Assembly: GCF_002778325.1 (NCBI RefSeq)
Contig: NZ_NESI01000011.1
Coordinates: 52,641-116,640 of the forward strand
Direction: 5' to 3'
DNA length: 64,000 nucleotides
Origin: Limnohabitans sp. B9-3
Lineage (GTDB): Bacteria; Pseudomonadota; Gammaproteobacteria; Burkholderiales; Burkholderiaceae_C
In this document: positions 8,771 to 17,370 of the stretch, piece after piece
Layout of the letters: every line of letters starts with the position of its first letter
How positions within the stretch are numbered: position 1 is the stretch's first letter
Program-made: the position numbers and the translations under genes
Notes under the pieces: generated by a model
Seen by the model: the letters and a program-made list of their open reading frames with translations, nothing else
What the model was told of the DNA's origin: nothing
Databases searched by the model: none

Positions 8771-10165
8771 TCACGCCAAATCAAACACCGCCATGCTCTC
8801 CACATGCGCGGTGTGCGGAAACATGTTCACTGCGCCCGCAGCAGAAATGCGGTAACCCGCAGAGTTCACCAACACACCCGCATCCCGTGCCAAGGTGGCA
8901 GGGTTGCAACTGACGTAGACGATGCGCTTGGGCAGTGTCCAGCCTTGACGCAACTCGGGCTGCTCGTGCAGCGTTGCCAAGGTTTGTGCCAACGCAAACG
9001 CGCCTTCGCGCGGGGGGTCCACCAACCACTTGTCAGCCGTGCCGTCTTGAATCAACAACTCAGGCGTCATCTCAAACAAATTGCGCGCCACAAACTGCGT
9101 GGGTGCCAAAGGCGTGCGACGCCCCGCCTGGTTCACCACCAAGTTCTCGCGCGAGCGTGACACCAAAGCCTCGCTGCCCTCAATGCCCAGCACCTCACGT
9201 GCCATCGTCGCCAAAGGCAAAGTGAAGTTACCCAAGCCGCAGAACCAATCGATCACGCGCTCGGTGGGCTTCACATCTAACAAGCGCAAAGCCCGCGTCA
9301 CCAACACGCGGTTGATGTGGGGGTTGACCTGCGTGAAATCGGTGGGCTTGAACGGCATGGTGATGCCAAATTCAGGCAAGGCGTAAGACAGCGGCACAGC
9401 GCCCGCCTCGTCCATCAGCTTCACCGTGTCGGGGCCTTTGGACTGCAACCACCACTGCACATCGTGCTCGGCAGCAAACTGGCGCAACAGCGTCATATCG
9501 CCATCGCTCAACGGCTCCATGTGGCGCAACACCAACGCGGTGACATGGTCACCACACGCGAGTTCGATTTGCGGCAACGTCTCACGCGCCTCCATGCTGC
9601 CAATCAAGGCACGCAGGGGCAGCAGCATGGCGTCCACATGCGGCGGCAAGATGCGGCAGCTGCGCATGTTCGCGACATAGCGGCTCTTGCGCTCATGAAA
9701 GCCCACCAGCACCTCGCCCTTTTTCACCACATACCGCACCGACAAACGGGCGCGGTAGCGGTAGCCCCAAGCAGGGCCTTGAATCGGGCGCAGCATGGTT
9801 TCGGGTTTGACCTTGCCCAAATGCCACAAGTTGTCTTCCATCGCGCGCTGCTTGATTGCCACTTGCGCCGTGGCGTCGAGGTGCTGCATCTTGCAGCCGC
9901 CGCATGCACCGGCATGCAAGCCAAAATTTTCACAACCCGGCGTCACGCGCTGTGACGACTCTTGCATCACCTCCAGCAACGAGCCCATTTCCCAGTTGTT
10001 TTTCTTGCGATGGATGTTGGCGCGCACCACCTCAAAGGGCAAGGCGCCTTCCACAAACACCACCTTGCCATCGGCACGGTGTGCCACGCCTTGGGCTTCA
10101 AGGTCCATCGATTCAATGGTCAGCGCGTTGTCTGGCCATTTTTTTTCTGTCGTTGTATCGGTCAT
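8771..10165 (-). CDS. rlmD: 23S rRNA (uracil-1939-C5)-methyltransferase RlmD
   Basis: A 464-residue RumA-type enzyme making m5U1939 in 23S rRNA with SAM. A TRAM domain spans about 10-70. The iron-sulfur cluster cysteines are visible as C78, C88, C91 and C170. The SAM site includes [16 protein letters not shown], and the nucleophile region [11 protein letters not shown] holds Cys 420. It is the last gene of surE-pcm-nlpD-rlmD. Its ATG overlaps the nlpD TGA by one base, which indicates tight coupling. Length and motifs are standard. Confidence 0.95.
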   Translation of the reverse strand: MTDTTTEKKWPDNALTIESMDLEAQGVAHRADGKVVFVEGALPFEVVRANIHRKKNNWEMGSLLEVMQESSQRVTPGCENFGLHAGACGGCKMQHLDATAQVAIKQRAMEDNLWHLGKVKPETMLRPIQGPAWGYRYRARLSVRYVVKKGEVLVGFHERKSRYVANMRSCRILPPHVDAMLLPLRALIGSMEARETLPQIELACGDHVTALVLRHMEPLSDGDMTLLRQFAAEHDVQWWLQSKGPDTVKLMDEAGAVPLSYALPEFGITMPFKPTDFTQVNPHINRVLVTRALRLLDVKPTERVIDWFCGLGNFTLPLATMAREVLGIEGSEALVSRSRENLVVNQAGRRTPLAPTQFVARNLFEMTPELLIQDGTADKWLVDPPREGAFALAQTLATLHEQPELRQGWTLPKRIVYVSCNPATLARDAGVLVNSAGYRISAAGAVNMFPHTAHVESMAVFDLA

Positions 10166-10995
10166 CAGTTCGAAGGCAAATATTTGGCGGGGTCCACCGG
10201 TTTGCCTTGACGGCGAATTTCAAAATGCAGCTTCACTTGGTCGGCATCGCTGTTGCCCATTTCGGCAATTTTTTGACCGCGCTTGATCGCTTGGTCTTCC
10301 TTCACCAACAAGGTTTGGTTGTGTGCATAAGCCGTCAAATACGTGTTGTTGTGCTTCAAGATGATCAAGTTGCCGTAACCGCGCAACCCCCCACCCGCAT
10401 ACACCACACGGCCGTCGGCAGCGGCCAACACAGGGTCGCCCGCCTTGCCAGCAATGTCCAGACCTTTGTTCTTGGCTTCGTCAAAACCAGAAATCAAGTT
10501 GCCTCGAACGGGCCACTGAAAATTCACCGCATCTTCAACTTCTAGTGCCACAGGGGCAGCGGGCTTGACCGCGACCGCAGCCGATGCGGCACTGGCCGCT
10601 GGCGTAGCAGGCACCACACCCGCTGTGGGGGCTGGTGGATTGCTTGTCGCAGCGACGGGGGCCAATGGCTTGGCAACGACCACCTCAGGCGGTGCAATGC
10701 GCAGCACTTGGCCCGTCTCAATCAAATTGGGGTTCTCTAAATTGTTCCAACGCACCAGATCGCGCCAGGTTTGGCCGTTGTCCATGCCAATGCGAATCAA
10801 AGTGTCGCCCGGCTTGACGGTGTAGAAACCGGCCTTGCCCGCGTTTTCAGCACCGGGCAAGGGCTTGGCGACAGGCGCCCGCGTCAGCTGAGAAGATCGC
10901 TCATCCACAGGCGCTTGACGTACCTTGGTGGTACATCCTGACAGCGCGAACGCTGCCACCAGGGCTAAAGCCCCCCATTTTCCTGCACCAAACAT
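10165..10995 (-). CDS. nlpD: NlpD-like lipoprotein with LysM and degenerate M23 peptidase domain
   Basis: A 276-residue lipoprotein. The N terminus [21 protein letters not shown] has a lipobox (LSGC). A LysM domain ([17 protein letters not shown]..., about 40-85) binds peptidoglycan. The C-terminal LytM/M23 fold (about 160-270) has KGLDIAG where active enzymes have HxGxD, so catalytic zinc ligands are missing, as in E. coli NlpD, which activates amidase AmiC during cell division. The ATG at 10995 is chosen because GGAGAAG precedes it and the signal peptide begins there; an in-frame upstream ATG (11019) would overlap pcm. A Pro/Ala-rich linker (about 90-155) joins the two domains. Confidence 0.9.
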   Translation of the reverse strand: MFGAGKWGALALVAAFALSGCTTKVRQAPVDERSSQLTRAPVAKPLPGAENAGKAGFYTVKPGDTLIRIGMDNGQTWRDLVRWNNLENPNLIETGQVLRIAPPEVVVAKPLAPVAATSNPPAPTAGVVPATPAASAASAAVAVKPAAPVALEVEDAVNFQWPVRGNLISGFDEAKNKGLDIAGKAGDPVLAAADGRVVYAGGGLRGYGNLIILKHNNTYLTAYAHNQTLLVKEDQAIKRGQKIAEMGNSDADQVKLHFEIRRQGKPVDPAKYLPSN

Positions 10996-11011
10996 GCGTT
11001 CTTCTCCGTCG

Positions 11012-11815
11012 TCAAGCAATCCCTGATTTTAGAGGTACGAAGTGCACCGCCTCGAGCAAGCTTTGCTGCAAACCCTGCGGCGTTTTGTCAATCACCACCA
11101 AAGCCTGCTGACCCGCCGTGGTTTGCATAGGCGCCACAATGCGCCCGCCCACCGCCAGCTGGTCAATCCACGCCTGCGGCACCGCCTCGCCACCTGCGGC
11201 GGCGATGATGGCGCTGTAAGGCGCGCCCTTGGGGTAACCCAACATGCCGTCACCAAACATCAAATGCACATTGGGCAAACGCATGGGCCGCAAGTTCTCT
11301 TTGGCCTTGTCGTGCAAGCCCCGCAACCGCTCAATGCTGTAGACCTCGCGCGCCACCAAGGACAAGACTGCCGCTTGGTAGCCACAGCCCGTGCCAATTT
11401 CGAGCACGCGGCCCATGGGAGCAGCTTTCAAACCCGGAGCCTCGCGCAGCAGCGCAATCATGCGGGCCACCACATTGGGCTTAGAAATCGTTTGACCTAA
11501 GCCAATCGGCAAACTCGTGTCTTCGTAGGCTTGGTTCACCAAGGCCGAGTCGACGAAACGATGGCGCTCAATGCGCCCCATCGCGTCCAGCACCACCGTG
11601 TCTTGCAGGCCCTGCTCGGCTAACTTTTGCACCATGCGCCGGCGCACGGCCGAAGAATCGAGGCCCACCCCCGTCGGGCTGGCTAACGCAACCTGCGCTG
11701 GCCCGCGCATTGCTGTTTGCGGCGTCACCACCCGCGTGGCGCCCAGCAAGGCCTTGGGCTTGGCTGAGTCGTTCGAGGTGTCTAAACGCGCCGGAAAACT
11801 GGGCCTGGGTTTCAT
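11012..11815 (-). CDS. pcm: Protein-L-isoaspartate O-methyltransferase
   Basis: A 267-residue protein that methylates isoaspartyl residues in aged proteins using SAM, starting repair. The catalytic part begins near residue 60. It contains [26 protein letters not shown], the SAM motif [18 protein letters not shown], and YSIERLRGL. An N-terminal extension of about 55 residues, rich in Pro, Ala and Lys, is common in Burkholderiales. The ATG overlaps the surE stop (ATGA), so translation is coupled. Position between surE and nlpD is the conserved order. Confidence 0.94.
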   Translation of the reverse strand: MKPRPSFPARLDTSNDSAKPKALLGATRVVTPQTAMRGPAQVALASPTGVGLDSSAVRRRMVQKLAEQGLQDTVVLDAMGRIERHRFVDSALVNQAYEDTSLPIGLGQTISKPNVVARMIALLREAPGLKAAPMGRVLEIGTGCGYQAAVLSLVAREVYSIERLRGLHDKAKENLRPMRLPNVHLMFGDGMLGYPKGAPYSAIIAAAGGEAVPQAWIDQLAVGGRIVAPMQTTAGQQALVVIDKTPQGLQQSLLEAVHFVPLKSGIA

Positions 11816-12573
11816 GCCAGCTTGCTCTCGCTCAAACGTTGGGCCCACAGAGGCAAAGTGGCGTGCTCGGTGAGGTCCACATGCAGGGGCGTCACCGACA
11901 CATGGCCTTCAAACGTGGCATGGAAGTCGGTGCCATCGCTGTCGTCTTTGGCCGCACCCGCGCTGCCAATCCAATACATGGTCTCGCCGCGTGGGCTGGT
12001 TTGTGTGATCACCCGTTCTGCTGAGTGGCGACGGCCCAAGCGCGTCACCCGCAGGGGTTTGAGTTGCGCCAGTGGCTGGTTGGGAATGTTCACATTCAGC
12101 AACCAAGGCTCGCCTTTGATCTGGCCTTGCTGCTGCATCTGCAACACCAAGGCGCGGGCGGCAGCGGCGGCGGCGTCAATCTGCCCCCAGCCCTTTTCTA
12201 CTTGAGAAAACGCAATGGCCGGAATGCCAAACAAATAGCCCTCCATCGCCGCGCCCACCGTGCCTGAATAAATCGTATCGTCGCCCATGTTGGCGCCGTT
12301 GTTGATGCCTGACACCACCAAATCGGGCTTGTAGTCCAACAAACCCGTCAACGCGATGTGCACACAGTCGGCGGGTGTGCCATTCACATACCGAAAGCCA
12401 TTCGCGGCGGTGTGCACGTACAGCGGCGAATGCAAGGTCAAGGCGTTCGACTTGGCGCTGTTGTTTTGCTCGGGGGCTACTACCTCGACACGCCCCAAAT
12501 CTTTCAGCGCCTCGTACAAGGCCACGATGCCAGGGGCCTGATAGCCATCGTCGTTGGAGATCAAAATATTCAT
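11812..12573 (-). CDS. surE: 5'/3'-nucleotidase SurE
   Basis: A 253-residue survival protein, a metal-dependent nucleoside monophosphatase. It starts [23 protein letters not shown] with the DD metal motif at residues 8-9. It continues with [15 protein letters not shown] and [25 protein letters not shown], all family signatures. AAAGG lies 5 bases before the ATG at 12573, so the long open frame upstream is not part of the gene. First gene of surE-pcm-nlpD-rlmD, divergent from the dehydrogenase gene with a 94-base gap. Confidence 0.95.
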   Translation of the reverse strand: MNILISNDDGYQAPGIVALYEALKDLGRVEVVAPEQNNSAKSNALTLHSPLYVHTAANGFRYVNGTPADCVHIALTGLLDYKPDLVVSGINNGANMGDDTIYSGTVGAAMEGYLFGIPAIAFSQVEKGWGQIDAAAAAARALVLQMQQQGQIKGEPWLLNVNIPNQPLAQLKPLRVTRLGRRHSAERVITQTSPRGETMYWIGSAGAAKDDSDGTDFHATFEGHVSVTPLHVDLTEHATLPLWAQRLSESKLA

Positions 12574-12667
12574 GCGAGCCTTTGAATTACTTTTCAATTG
12601 TAGAGTTTGAGACAAGCCCAACGCCCCCACACGCCTATCATGTTGCAAACACCTAAAGGAGACTCCT

Positions 12668-13642
12668 GTGCATGCTTGGCTTTGTGAAAACCCCATCGGC
12701 GTCGACGCCCTGACTTGGCAAGAACGCCCAACGCCCCAACCCGGTGCAGGCGAGGTGCTGATCCGCATCGAAGCGGCCAGTTTGAACTTTCCCGATCTGT
12801 TGATCGTGCAAAACAAATACCAAATGAAGCCGCCCCTGCCCTTCGTGCCTGGCTCTGAGTACGCCGGCACCATTGAGGCCGTGGGCGAAGGCGTCACGCA
12901 CCTCAAAGTCGGTCAAGCCGTGGCCTGCCTCAGCGGCACCGGCGGCTTTGGCACCCACACACTGGCCCCTGCCAAGTTGTGTATGCCCTTGCCCGCGGGC
13001 TTCCCCGCGGTCGATGCCGCCGCTTTCATCATGACCTACGCCACCTCGCACCATGCGCTGATGGACCGTGGCCAACTCAAAGCGGGCGAAACCGTGTTGG
13101 TGCTCGGTGCTGCGGGCGGCGTGGGCACAGCGGCCATTCAAATTGCCAAAGCCGCAGGCGCACGCGTCATCGCGGCAGCGTCCAACGCTGAAAAGTGCGC
13201 GCTCTGCACCTCCATCGGTGCCGACGCCACCATCAACTACAGCACCGAAAACTTGCGCGAGGCCCTCAAAACCCTCACCGACGGCAAAGGCCCCGACATC
13301 ATTTACGACCCCGTCGGCGGCGAATTTGCCGAGCCCGCCTTCCGGTCCATCGCGTGGCGCGGCCGTTACTTGGTGGTCGGCTTTGCCGCAGGCCCCATCC
13401 CTGCCCTGCCCTGGAACTTGGCCTTGCTCAAAGGCGCGTCCATCGTCGGCGTGTTCTGGGGCGATTTCTCGCGCCGCGAACCCGCCGCCAACGCCGCCAT
13501 GATGCAAGAGCTCGCTCAGTGGTACGGCGCCGGAAAAATCAAACCCGTCATCCACAACACCTTGCCCATGGCGCAACTCAAGCAGGCCTATGCCGACATG
13601 GGCTCACGCGGCGTGATGGGCAAATTGGTGATGGTGAATTGA
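12668..13642 (+). CDS. NADPH:quinone oxidoreductase-like zinc-independent alcohol dehydrogenase
   Basis: A 324-residue MDR-superfamily protein. The GroES-like N-terminal part has [40 protein letters not shown] (about 38-77). The Rossmann part has [30 protein letters not shown] (about 142-171), the NADPH-binding AAGGVG loop. It lacks the zinc-ligand pattern and so resembles quinone oxidoreductase (Qor) or enoyl reductase members. The GTG start at 12668 is supported by AAAGGAG about 6 bases upstream and the conserved M-H-A-W N terminus. The exact substrate cannot be told. Confidence 0.88.
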   Translation: MHAWLCENPIGVDALTWQERPTPQPGAGEVLIRIEAASLNFPDLLIVQNKYQMKPPLPFVPGSEYAGTIEAVGEGVTHLKVGQAVACLSGTGGFGTHTLAPAKLCMPLPAGFPAVDAAAFIMTYATSHHALMDRGQLKAGETVLVLGAAGGVGTAAIQIAKAAGARVIAAASNAEKCALCTSIGADATINYSTENLREALKTLTDGKGPDIIYDPVGGEFAEPAFRSIAWRGRYLVVGFAAGPIPALPWNLALLKGASIVGVFWGDFSRREPAANAAMMQELAQWYGAGKIKPVIHNTLPMAQLKQAYADMGSRGVMGKLVMVN

Positions 13643-13656
13643 CAACTTAGAGGCGC

Positions 13657-14010
13657 TCAACGCGTCACCCCATACGCCAACATCAGCAAGGTGCCCGTGA
13701 GCAAAGCGGGCACCAAGCGGCGTTTGGGGCTAGACATCATCACCCCCAAACTCAGCGCGCAAATCAACACGCGCAACCACAAGGGCACGGTGGACAACAA
13801 GCCCAAAGGCATCACGATCATGCGCATCGTCAAGGCAGCCACCATGGCGTAAGTCACCGCCGAAATCCACTTAAAAATCTCGCTCTCGGCGTGAATGTGG
13901 CCTGACAACTTCACGCCCAAAGCGCGGCAAGCATATGTACCCAAGCACGCTGCACTCAGCCCCAGCCATTGCTCCCAGCCCTGAATAGCTGCTGGCATCA
14001 CCGCGCTCAT
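13657..14010 (-). CDS. azlD: AzlD-family branched-chain amino acid exporter small subunit
   Basis: A 117-residue protein with about four hydrophobic segments and the AzlD pattern (LGTYACRALGVKL, then AVTYAMVAALTMRMIVMPLGLL). With AzlC it forms an exporter of branched-chain amino acids (YgaZH-like). Its ATG overlaps the azlC stop by 4 bases. It ends 14 bases from the convergent dehydrogenase gene. Confidence 0.85.
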   Translation of the reverse strand: MSAVMPAAIQGWEQWLGLSAACLGTYACRALGVKLSGHIHAESEIFKWISAVTYAMVAALTMRMIVMPLGLLSTVPLWLRVLICALSLGVMMSSPKRRLVPALLTGTLLMLAYGVTR

Positions 14011-14762
14011 GCTGACACCTCCACCGGCTTAGGTCGCAGCCACTTGCGGTCTAGGGCATAAGCCAAGGTTCCCGCCACCACACCTGTCGTGAGCAAACTG
14101 CTGTTGGCGTCCAGCAGGTAAAAAGCAGGCCCCATCACACAGCCCAACACAATCGCGATGCGGTTGGCCCAGGGCTTCACCTCGGTGAACGTCAGCAAGA
14201 AAAACAAAGGGTTGATGAACACCAGCCCCAGCGTCACCGCCGCAGGCACCCAACCCGCCGCCAGATAGCCCAACACCGTGCCGGGCAACGCCACCAGCCA
14301 GCACGGCAGCCCGAGGCCAATGAAATAACTCAAGCGGTACTTGGGCAACATGTTCGGAAACTCGCGCATCGACACCGCCCACGCCGTCATCGCCAACAGG
14401 TGCACCCACGCGTACAAACCGCGGTTACGGTCTTGGGCGTCTAGTTGGGGGAACAGCGTCACCACCATCGTCACAAAACGCGCCGACGTCAGCGTCACCG
14501 CAAAGGCAATGGCGAGCAACGACGAGCCAGAAATCAGCATCTCTAGCAGCACCACTTGGCCGGGCAACGCAAACATCAACAAACTCGTCAGCCCCGTCAT
14601 CCACGCATCAAACCCATGCGTTTGCCCCATCGCACCAAACCCGATCATGCCGGCGAACAACACCAACACGGGCGCGCCCAGCGAGTCCTTGAACCCCTGC
14701 ACAAACGCCTCGCGGCGCGTCGAAAAATGCTGGGAGGGATGGGGGTGATCAGGCGAAGTCAT
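14007..14762 (-). CDS. azlC: AzlC-family branched-chain amino acid exporter large subunit
   Basis: A 251-residue membrane protein. The start has FVQGFKDSLGAPVLVLFAGMIGFGAMGQ, followed by GLTSLLMFALPGQVVLLEML and SARFVTMVVTLFPQL, the conserved AzlC core, and several further membrane segments. It is the YgaZ-type partner of AzlD, coupled to it by the 4-base overlap. No clear ribosome-binding site precedes its ATG. Confidence 0.88.
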   Translation of the reverse strand: MTSPDHPHPSQHFSTRREAFVQGFKDSLGAPVLVLFAGMIGFGAMGQTHGFDAWMTGLTSLLMFALPGQVVLLEMLISGSSLLAIAFAVTLTSARFVTMVVTLFPQLDAQDRNRGLYAWVHLLAMTAWAVSMREFPNMLPKYRLSYFIGLGLPCWLVALPGTVLGYLAAGWVPAAVTLGLVFINPLFFLLTFTEVKPWANRIAIVLGCVMGPAFYLLDANSSLLTTGVVAGTLAYALDRKWLRPKPVEVSA

Positions 14763-14833
14763 TGGTGGAATTTTAAAGTGGCACTCGCAGTCGGCTTGTC
14801 TTGTCTGCGTCGCCGTTGAGCGTTTTCACAAAA

Positions 14834-14866
14834 CAAAAACCCACGCCCTTGTGAGGCGTGGGGTTC
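14834..14866 (-). terminator. Terminator hairpin, copy 1 of a local family
   Basis: CCCACGCC (14840-14847) pairs with GGCGTGGG (14855-14862) around the loop CTTGTGA. On the minus strand it is followed by TTTTTG. It lies 26 bases past the stop of the HTH antitoxin-like gene. It shares stem and loop sequence with hairpins at 15627 and 16347. Confidence 0.75.
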
Positions 14867-14891
14867 GCTAGCAGGGACGTATGACTTGGCG

Positions 14892-15203
14892 TTAACTCAG
14901 CGCCGCAAAGTTGTTGATCTTCACTGCGCCATCAGGAAAGCGCGCAACGACCTCTAGCTGACCACCCATCGCCTCAATGTGATGACGCAAAGTAGAAAGA
15001 TACATGTCCGTGCGTTTTTCTAACTTAGCGATGGAGGGCTGCTGAACGTGCAAGACCTCTGCCAATGTTTTTTGCGATAAACCTCGCGCTTGACGCAATT
15101 CATGCAACGGCATTTCAGCCAACATTTCGGTCGTTTTACGCTTGGTTTTTTCTTGCGCCTGAGGCGACATTTGCTCTCGCAATTTTGCAAAGTTCTTAGT
15201 CAT
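14892..15203 (-). CDS. HTH (XRE/HigA-like) antitoxin
   Basis: A 103-residue DNA-binding protein with a helix-turn-helix at about 45-80 (LRQARGLSQKTLAEVLHVQQPSIAKLEKRTDMYLSTLRHHIEAMGGQLEV). This matches XRE-type antitoxins paired with HigB/RelE-like toxins. The ATG at 15203 overlaps the toxin stop by 8 bases, and AAGGAAGGGC lies upstream inside the toxin gene, so the pair is coupled toxin-first as in higBA. Expected role: neutralise the toxin and repress the operon. A terminator follows. Confidence 0.85.
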   Translation of the reverse strand: MTKNFAKLREQMSPQAQEKTKRKTTEMLAEMPLHELRQARGLSQKTLAEVLHVQQPSIAKLEKRTDMYLSTLRHHIEAMGGQLEVVARFPDGAVKINNFAALS

Positions 15204-15561
15204 CAATCTGCCCTTCCTTTCGAAGCTCTTCCAAATGAACGTCATACAGTTCGTCTGCAATTGGCACATTCACTTCGTACCATCTGTTTTGCCCTGTCTT
15301 GTCGCCACCCAATAACAAAATAACGTCCCGCCGCGGATCAAACGCATACAAGGTACGAAACGGACGGCCTGCATGCTGCGTACGCAATTCCCTCATGTGC
15401 CCATGTCGTGAGCCATTCACTGCGCTACTGTGCGGAAAACCAAGCTGTGGGCCACGCGCCTCAAGCAACGCCACTGATGCGGCAACAGAAACCTGCTCGT
15501 CCTCGGACAACAATGCCCACCACGCTTCAAATTGATCGGTATATTCAACATTCCATGTCAT
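15196..15561 (-). CDS. HigB/RelE-superfamily mRNA interferase-like toxin
   Basis: A 121-residue protein starting MTWNVEYTDQFEAWWALLSEDEQVSVAASVALLEARGPQLG. It contains VNGSRHGHMRELRTQHAGRPFRTLYAFDPRRDVILLLGGDKTGQNRWYEVNVPIADELYDVHL. The R-E-L-R, R-x-x-Y-x-x-D and LLxGGDKTG segments are typical of the HigB/Gp49-like group of RelE-fold toxins. The ATG at 15561 is chosen by homology; an in-frame ATG (15579) and TTG (15594) lie upstream, but the TTG coincides with a -35 box. The antitoxin follows with overlap. Toxicity is inferred from family. Confidence 0.84.
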   Translation of the reverse strand: MTWNVEYTDQFEAWWALLSEDEQVSVAASVALLEARGPQLGFPHSSAVNGSRHGHMRELRTQHAGRPFRTLYAFDPRRDVILLLGGDKTGQNRWYEVNVPIADELYDVHLEELRKEGQIDD

Positions 15562-15565
15562 ATTA

Positions 15566-15594
15566 AGTATGCCTTCCATGGAATATTCTGTCAA
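15566..15594 (-). promoter_or_regulatory. Promoter of the toxin-antitoxin pair with palindromic operator
   Basis: On the minus strand TTGACA (15594-15589) is a perfect -35 box. After 17 bases comes CATACT (15571-15566), a good -10 box. Inside the spacer is TTCCATGGAA (15574-15583), a perfect 10-base palindrome. Predicted transcription start falls at or next to the toxin ATG (15561), so the message may be leaderless. The palindrome is a natural site for autorepression by the HTH protein (inference). Confidence 0.55.
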
Positions 15595-15626
15595 TCATTT
15601 CGACATGCCGTGTGAGCATTGATCAC

Positions 15627-15663
15627 AAAACAAAACCCCACGCCCTTGTGAGGCGCGGGGTTC
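15627..15663 (-). terminator. Terminator hairpin, copy 2 of a local family
   Basis: Same design as the hairpin at 14834: CCCCACGCC, loop CTTGTGA, GGCGCGGGG. The one changed base gives an A-C mismatch on the plus strand but a G-U pair on the minus-strand RNA, which supports minus-strand use. It follows the DUF2442 gene by about 22 bases and ends in TTTTG runs. Confidence 0.75.
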
Positions 15664-15684
15664 TTCTAAGCAAGTGTGTGCCGT

Positions 15685-15966
15685 TTAAGCTGCGACTGAC
15701 AACACAGGGCTGTGGTTGATGTTGTTTTGATACAGGTCCATGATGGGGAAACACAGCTCAAAATCGCCCCACATCAAATCACCGTCTTTCAGCGCAAATG
15801 TGGCGAACTTTTTGGCGTCAATGAATGCGCGAATTTCTGGGTGGTTGGAGTGTTGCAAAAAACTGCGGAAATTCACCTCTTGAATCACACCGTCGCTGAA
15901 CGTCAACCGCAAACGCAAATCACCTAAGTCTTCGGCTGCGGTAATGGAAATAACTTTGTTTGTCAT
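15685..15966 (-). CDS. DUF2442 protein
   Basis: A 93-residue protein starting MTNKVISITAAEDLGDLRLRLTFSDGVIQEVNFRSFL, with the family-typical beta-rich N terminus and a short loop FALKDGDLMWGDFELCFPIMDLY. DUF2442 proteins are commonly encoded beside DUF4160 proteins. The combination is often proposed to be a toxin-antitoxin-like pair; function is unproven. The ATG overlaps the DUF4160 stop by 4 bases, and AGAGG lies 5 bases upstream. A terminator follows. Confidence 0.85.
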   Translation of the reverse strand: MTNKVISITAAEDLGDLRLRLTFSDGVIQEVNFRSFLQHSNHPEIRAFIDAKKFATFALKDGDLMWGDFELCFPIMDLYQNNINHSPVLSVAA

Positions 15967-16268
15967 TTGAGCCTCTGCTTAATGCGTTCTGATCGGACCG
16001 ATTTGTGCAACACAAAATAATCAATCCACTTCGTCACGATGTCTTGCGCTTTTGCATCCACCAACTCGGTGAACACCCGTAACTCGGAAGCACTGAGCGG
16101 CGCGCGACCAGCCTCATCAGAATAACGGATAAAAGAAATAGAGCCGTTCACCAAGATTATTTCAGCTTTTGACTCACGGCCTTGGCATTTTCCATGTACG
16201 TGAATAGGTTGGTGCTCATTCGAATAAAAAAGCACCACCAATCCGAAATATTCATATAACTTTGGCAT
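15963..16268 (-). CDS. DUF4160 protein
   Basis: A 101-residue protein starting MPKLYEYFGLVVLFYSNEHQPIHVHGKCQGRESKAEI, the DUF4160 signature (short beta strands and an HxPxHxH-like motif). The C-terminal part is helical and basic (DIVTKWIDYFVLHKSVRSERIKQRLK). It is coupled to the downstream DUF2442 gene by a 4-base overlap. The ATG at 16268 is chosen by homology and by GGGAAG upstream; in-frame ATGs at 16301/16304 are possible. The pair forms a separate transcription unit between two related terminator hairpins. Confidence 0.83.
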   Translation of the reverse strand: MPKLYEYFGLVVLFYSNEHQPIHVHGKCQGRESKAEIILVNGSISFIRYSDEAGRAPLSASELRVFTELVDAKAQDIVTKWIDYFVLHKSVRSERIKQRLK

Positions 16269-16346
16269 CGATGACTTCCCGCAACAGATTTCAAAAGACA
16301 TCAAACCATAGAGCCGTCAAACCCTAAAAAACTCAACCATTGATCA

Positions 16347-16383
16347 CAAAATAAAACCCCAAGCTCTTGTGAGGCTTGGGGGT
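16347..16383 (-). terminator. Terminator hairpin, copy 3, ending the giant gene
   Basis: CCCCAAGC (16357-16364), loop TCTTGTGAG, GCTTGGGG (16374-16381), then TTTTATTTTG on the minus strand. It lies 38 bases beyond the stop of the giant gene. Stem arms differ from copies 1 and 2 by compensating changes (AAGC/GCTT against ACGCC/GGCGT), while loop and flanks are kept. Confidence 0.78.
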
Positions 16384-16421
16384 CCGTTGGCGCATTCAGC
16401 GCCTAAAGCAAGCGGTGCAAC

Positions 16422-17370
16422 TTAAACGTTCTGCACCCCCATGTGCTGCTCAATCAACAGCTGTGCGTTCACATGCGCGTTGGCGTTGTACACCGCGTAC
16501 TGGTGGCCGTTTTGCAGCAGAGTTTGGCCCGAGGCGGTCCAGTCGGCGGTGTTGAGCACCACGGTGTCGTCGGCGTCGCCGTTGAGTTGCAGGGTGTTGG
16601 CATCGTTACCGTTGAAGGTGCCTTGCAACACATCGCTCAGGTTGATCTTCAGCGTGTTGGCACCGGTGCCGCTCAGGTCCACCGCGTCTATTTGGGCGTG
16701 CTGGGCCACGAAGCTCGACAGGTCGAGGTTCATGTGCGTGCCTAACAGGTTCAACGTCACCGAGGTGGCGTCGTTGCCCGCAGACGTGCCCTGCGCCGCA
16801 TTGCCCGACGTGTTACCCAAGCCGCCGCTCATGCTGTACGCCACGCTGCTGTAGGCAAACGCCGCGTCGGCCACCAACATCGACGACCCGTCCGCAGAAC
16901 TCGCTGTGGTCTGGCCCGCTTCTGTCACGCCCGCCACCGGTGTGCGCACCACGCCGTCGCTGGTGAGGGTGATCGAGGTGATGCCCCAATCGGCCAAGCT
17001 GCGCACCTCGCCTGCGTCGCTCACGCCGTTTTGGTTCACGTCTTGCCACACCTTGAACTCGGCAAACTTCGCGTCTTGCGGGTCGAACATGCGGTCGTGG
17101 TTGCTGTCAAACGCCTCGGCCAAGCCCGACAAGTCGGTGGGCGCTTTGCCCTGCGCATCCAAACCATTGGCATAGGTCGTGGCGTATTGGGCAAAGGCAT
17201 ATTGGCTGTTGTCGTGCACCAAGCCGTCTGCGAACTTGTCCCACACCAACACGCCGTCTTGCGCCCCGGCCCAAGCGGTGAGGTCAAGGTGGCCATCGCC
17301 GTTCACGTCCATCGTCACGCTGCTGTAGCTGATCTGACCGTCACGGTTCAAGTCGAACACCAGCGGGGCC
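16422..17370 (-). other. C-terminal calcium-loop region and type 1 secretion-type C terminus
   Basis: FDLNRDGQISY, DVNGDGHLDL, FDSNHDRMFDPQD and DVNQNGVSDAGE (about residues 13,470-13,600) are EF-hand/dockerin-like calcium loops. The last ~110 residues (IDAVDLSGTGANTLKINLSDVLQ ... QLLIEQHMGVQNV) match the beta domain found at the C terminus of many type 1 secreted adhesins. This is where a secretion signal would be expected. Confidence 0.65.

Noticed and set aside
12574..12906. Upstream extension of the surE frame
   Set aside because: SurE homology begins exactly at the ATG at 12573, which has a good ribosome-binding site; the extension overlaps the divergent dehydrogenase gene.
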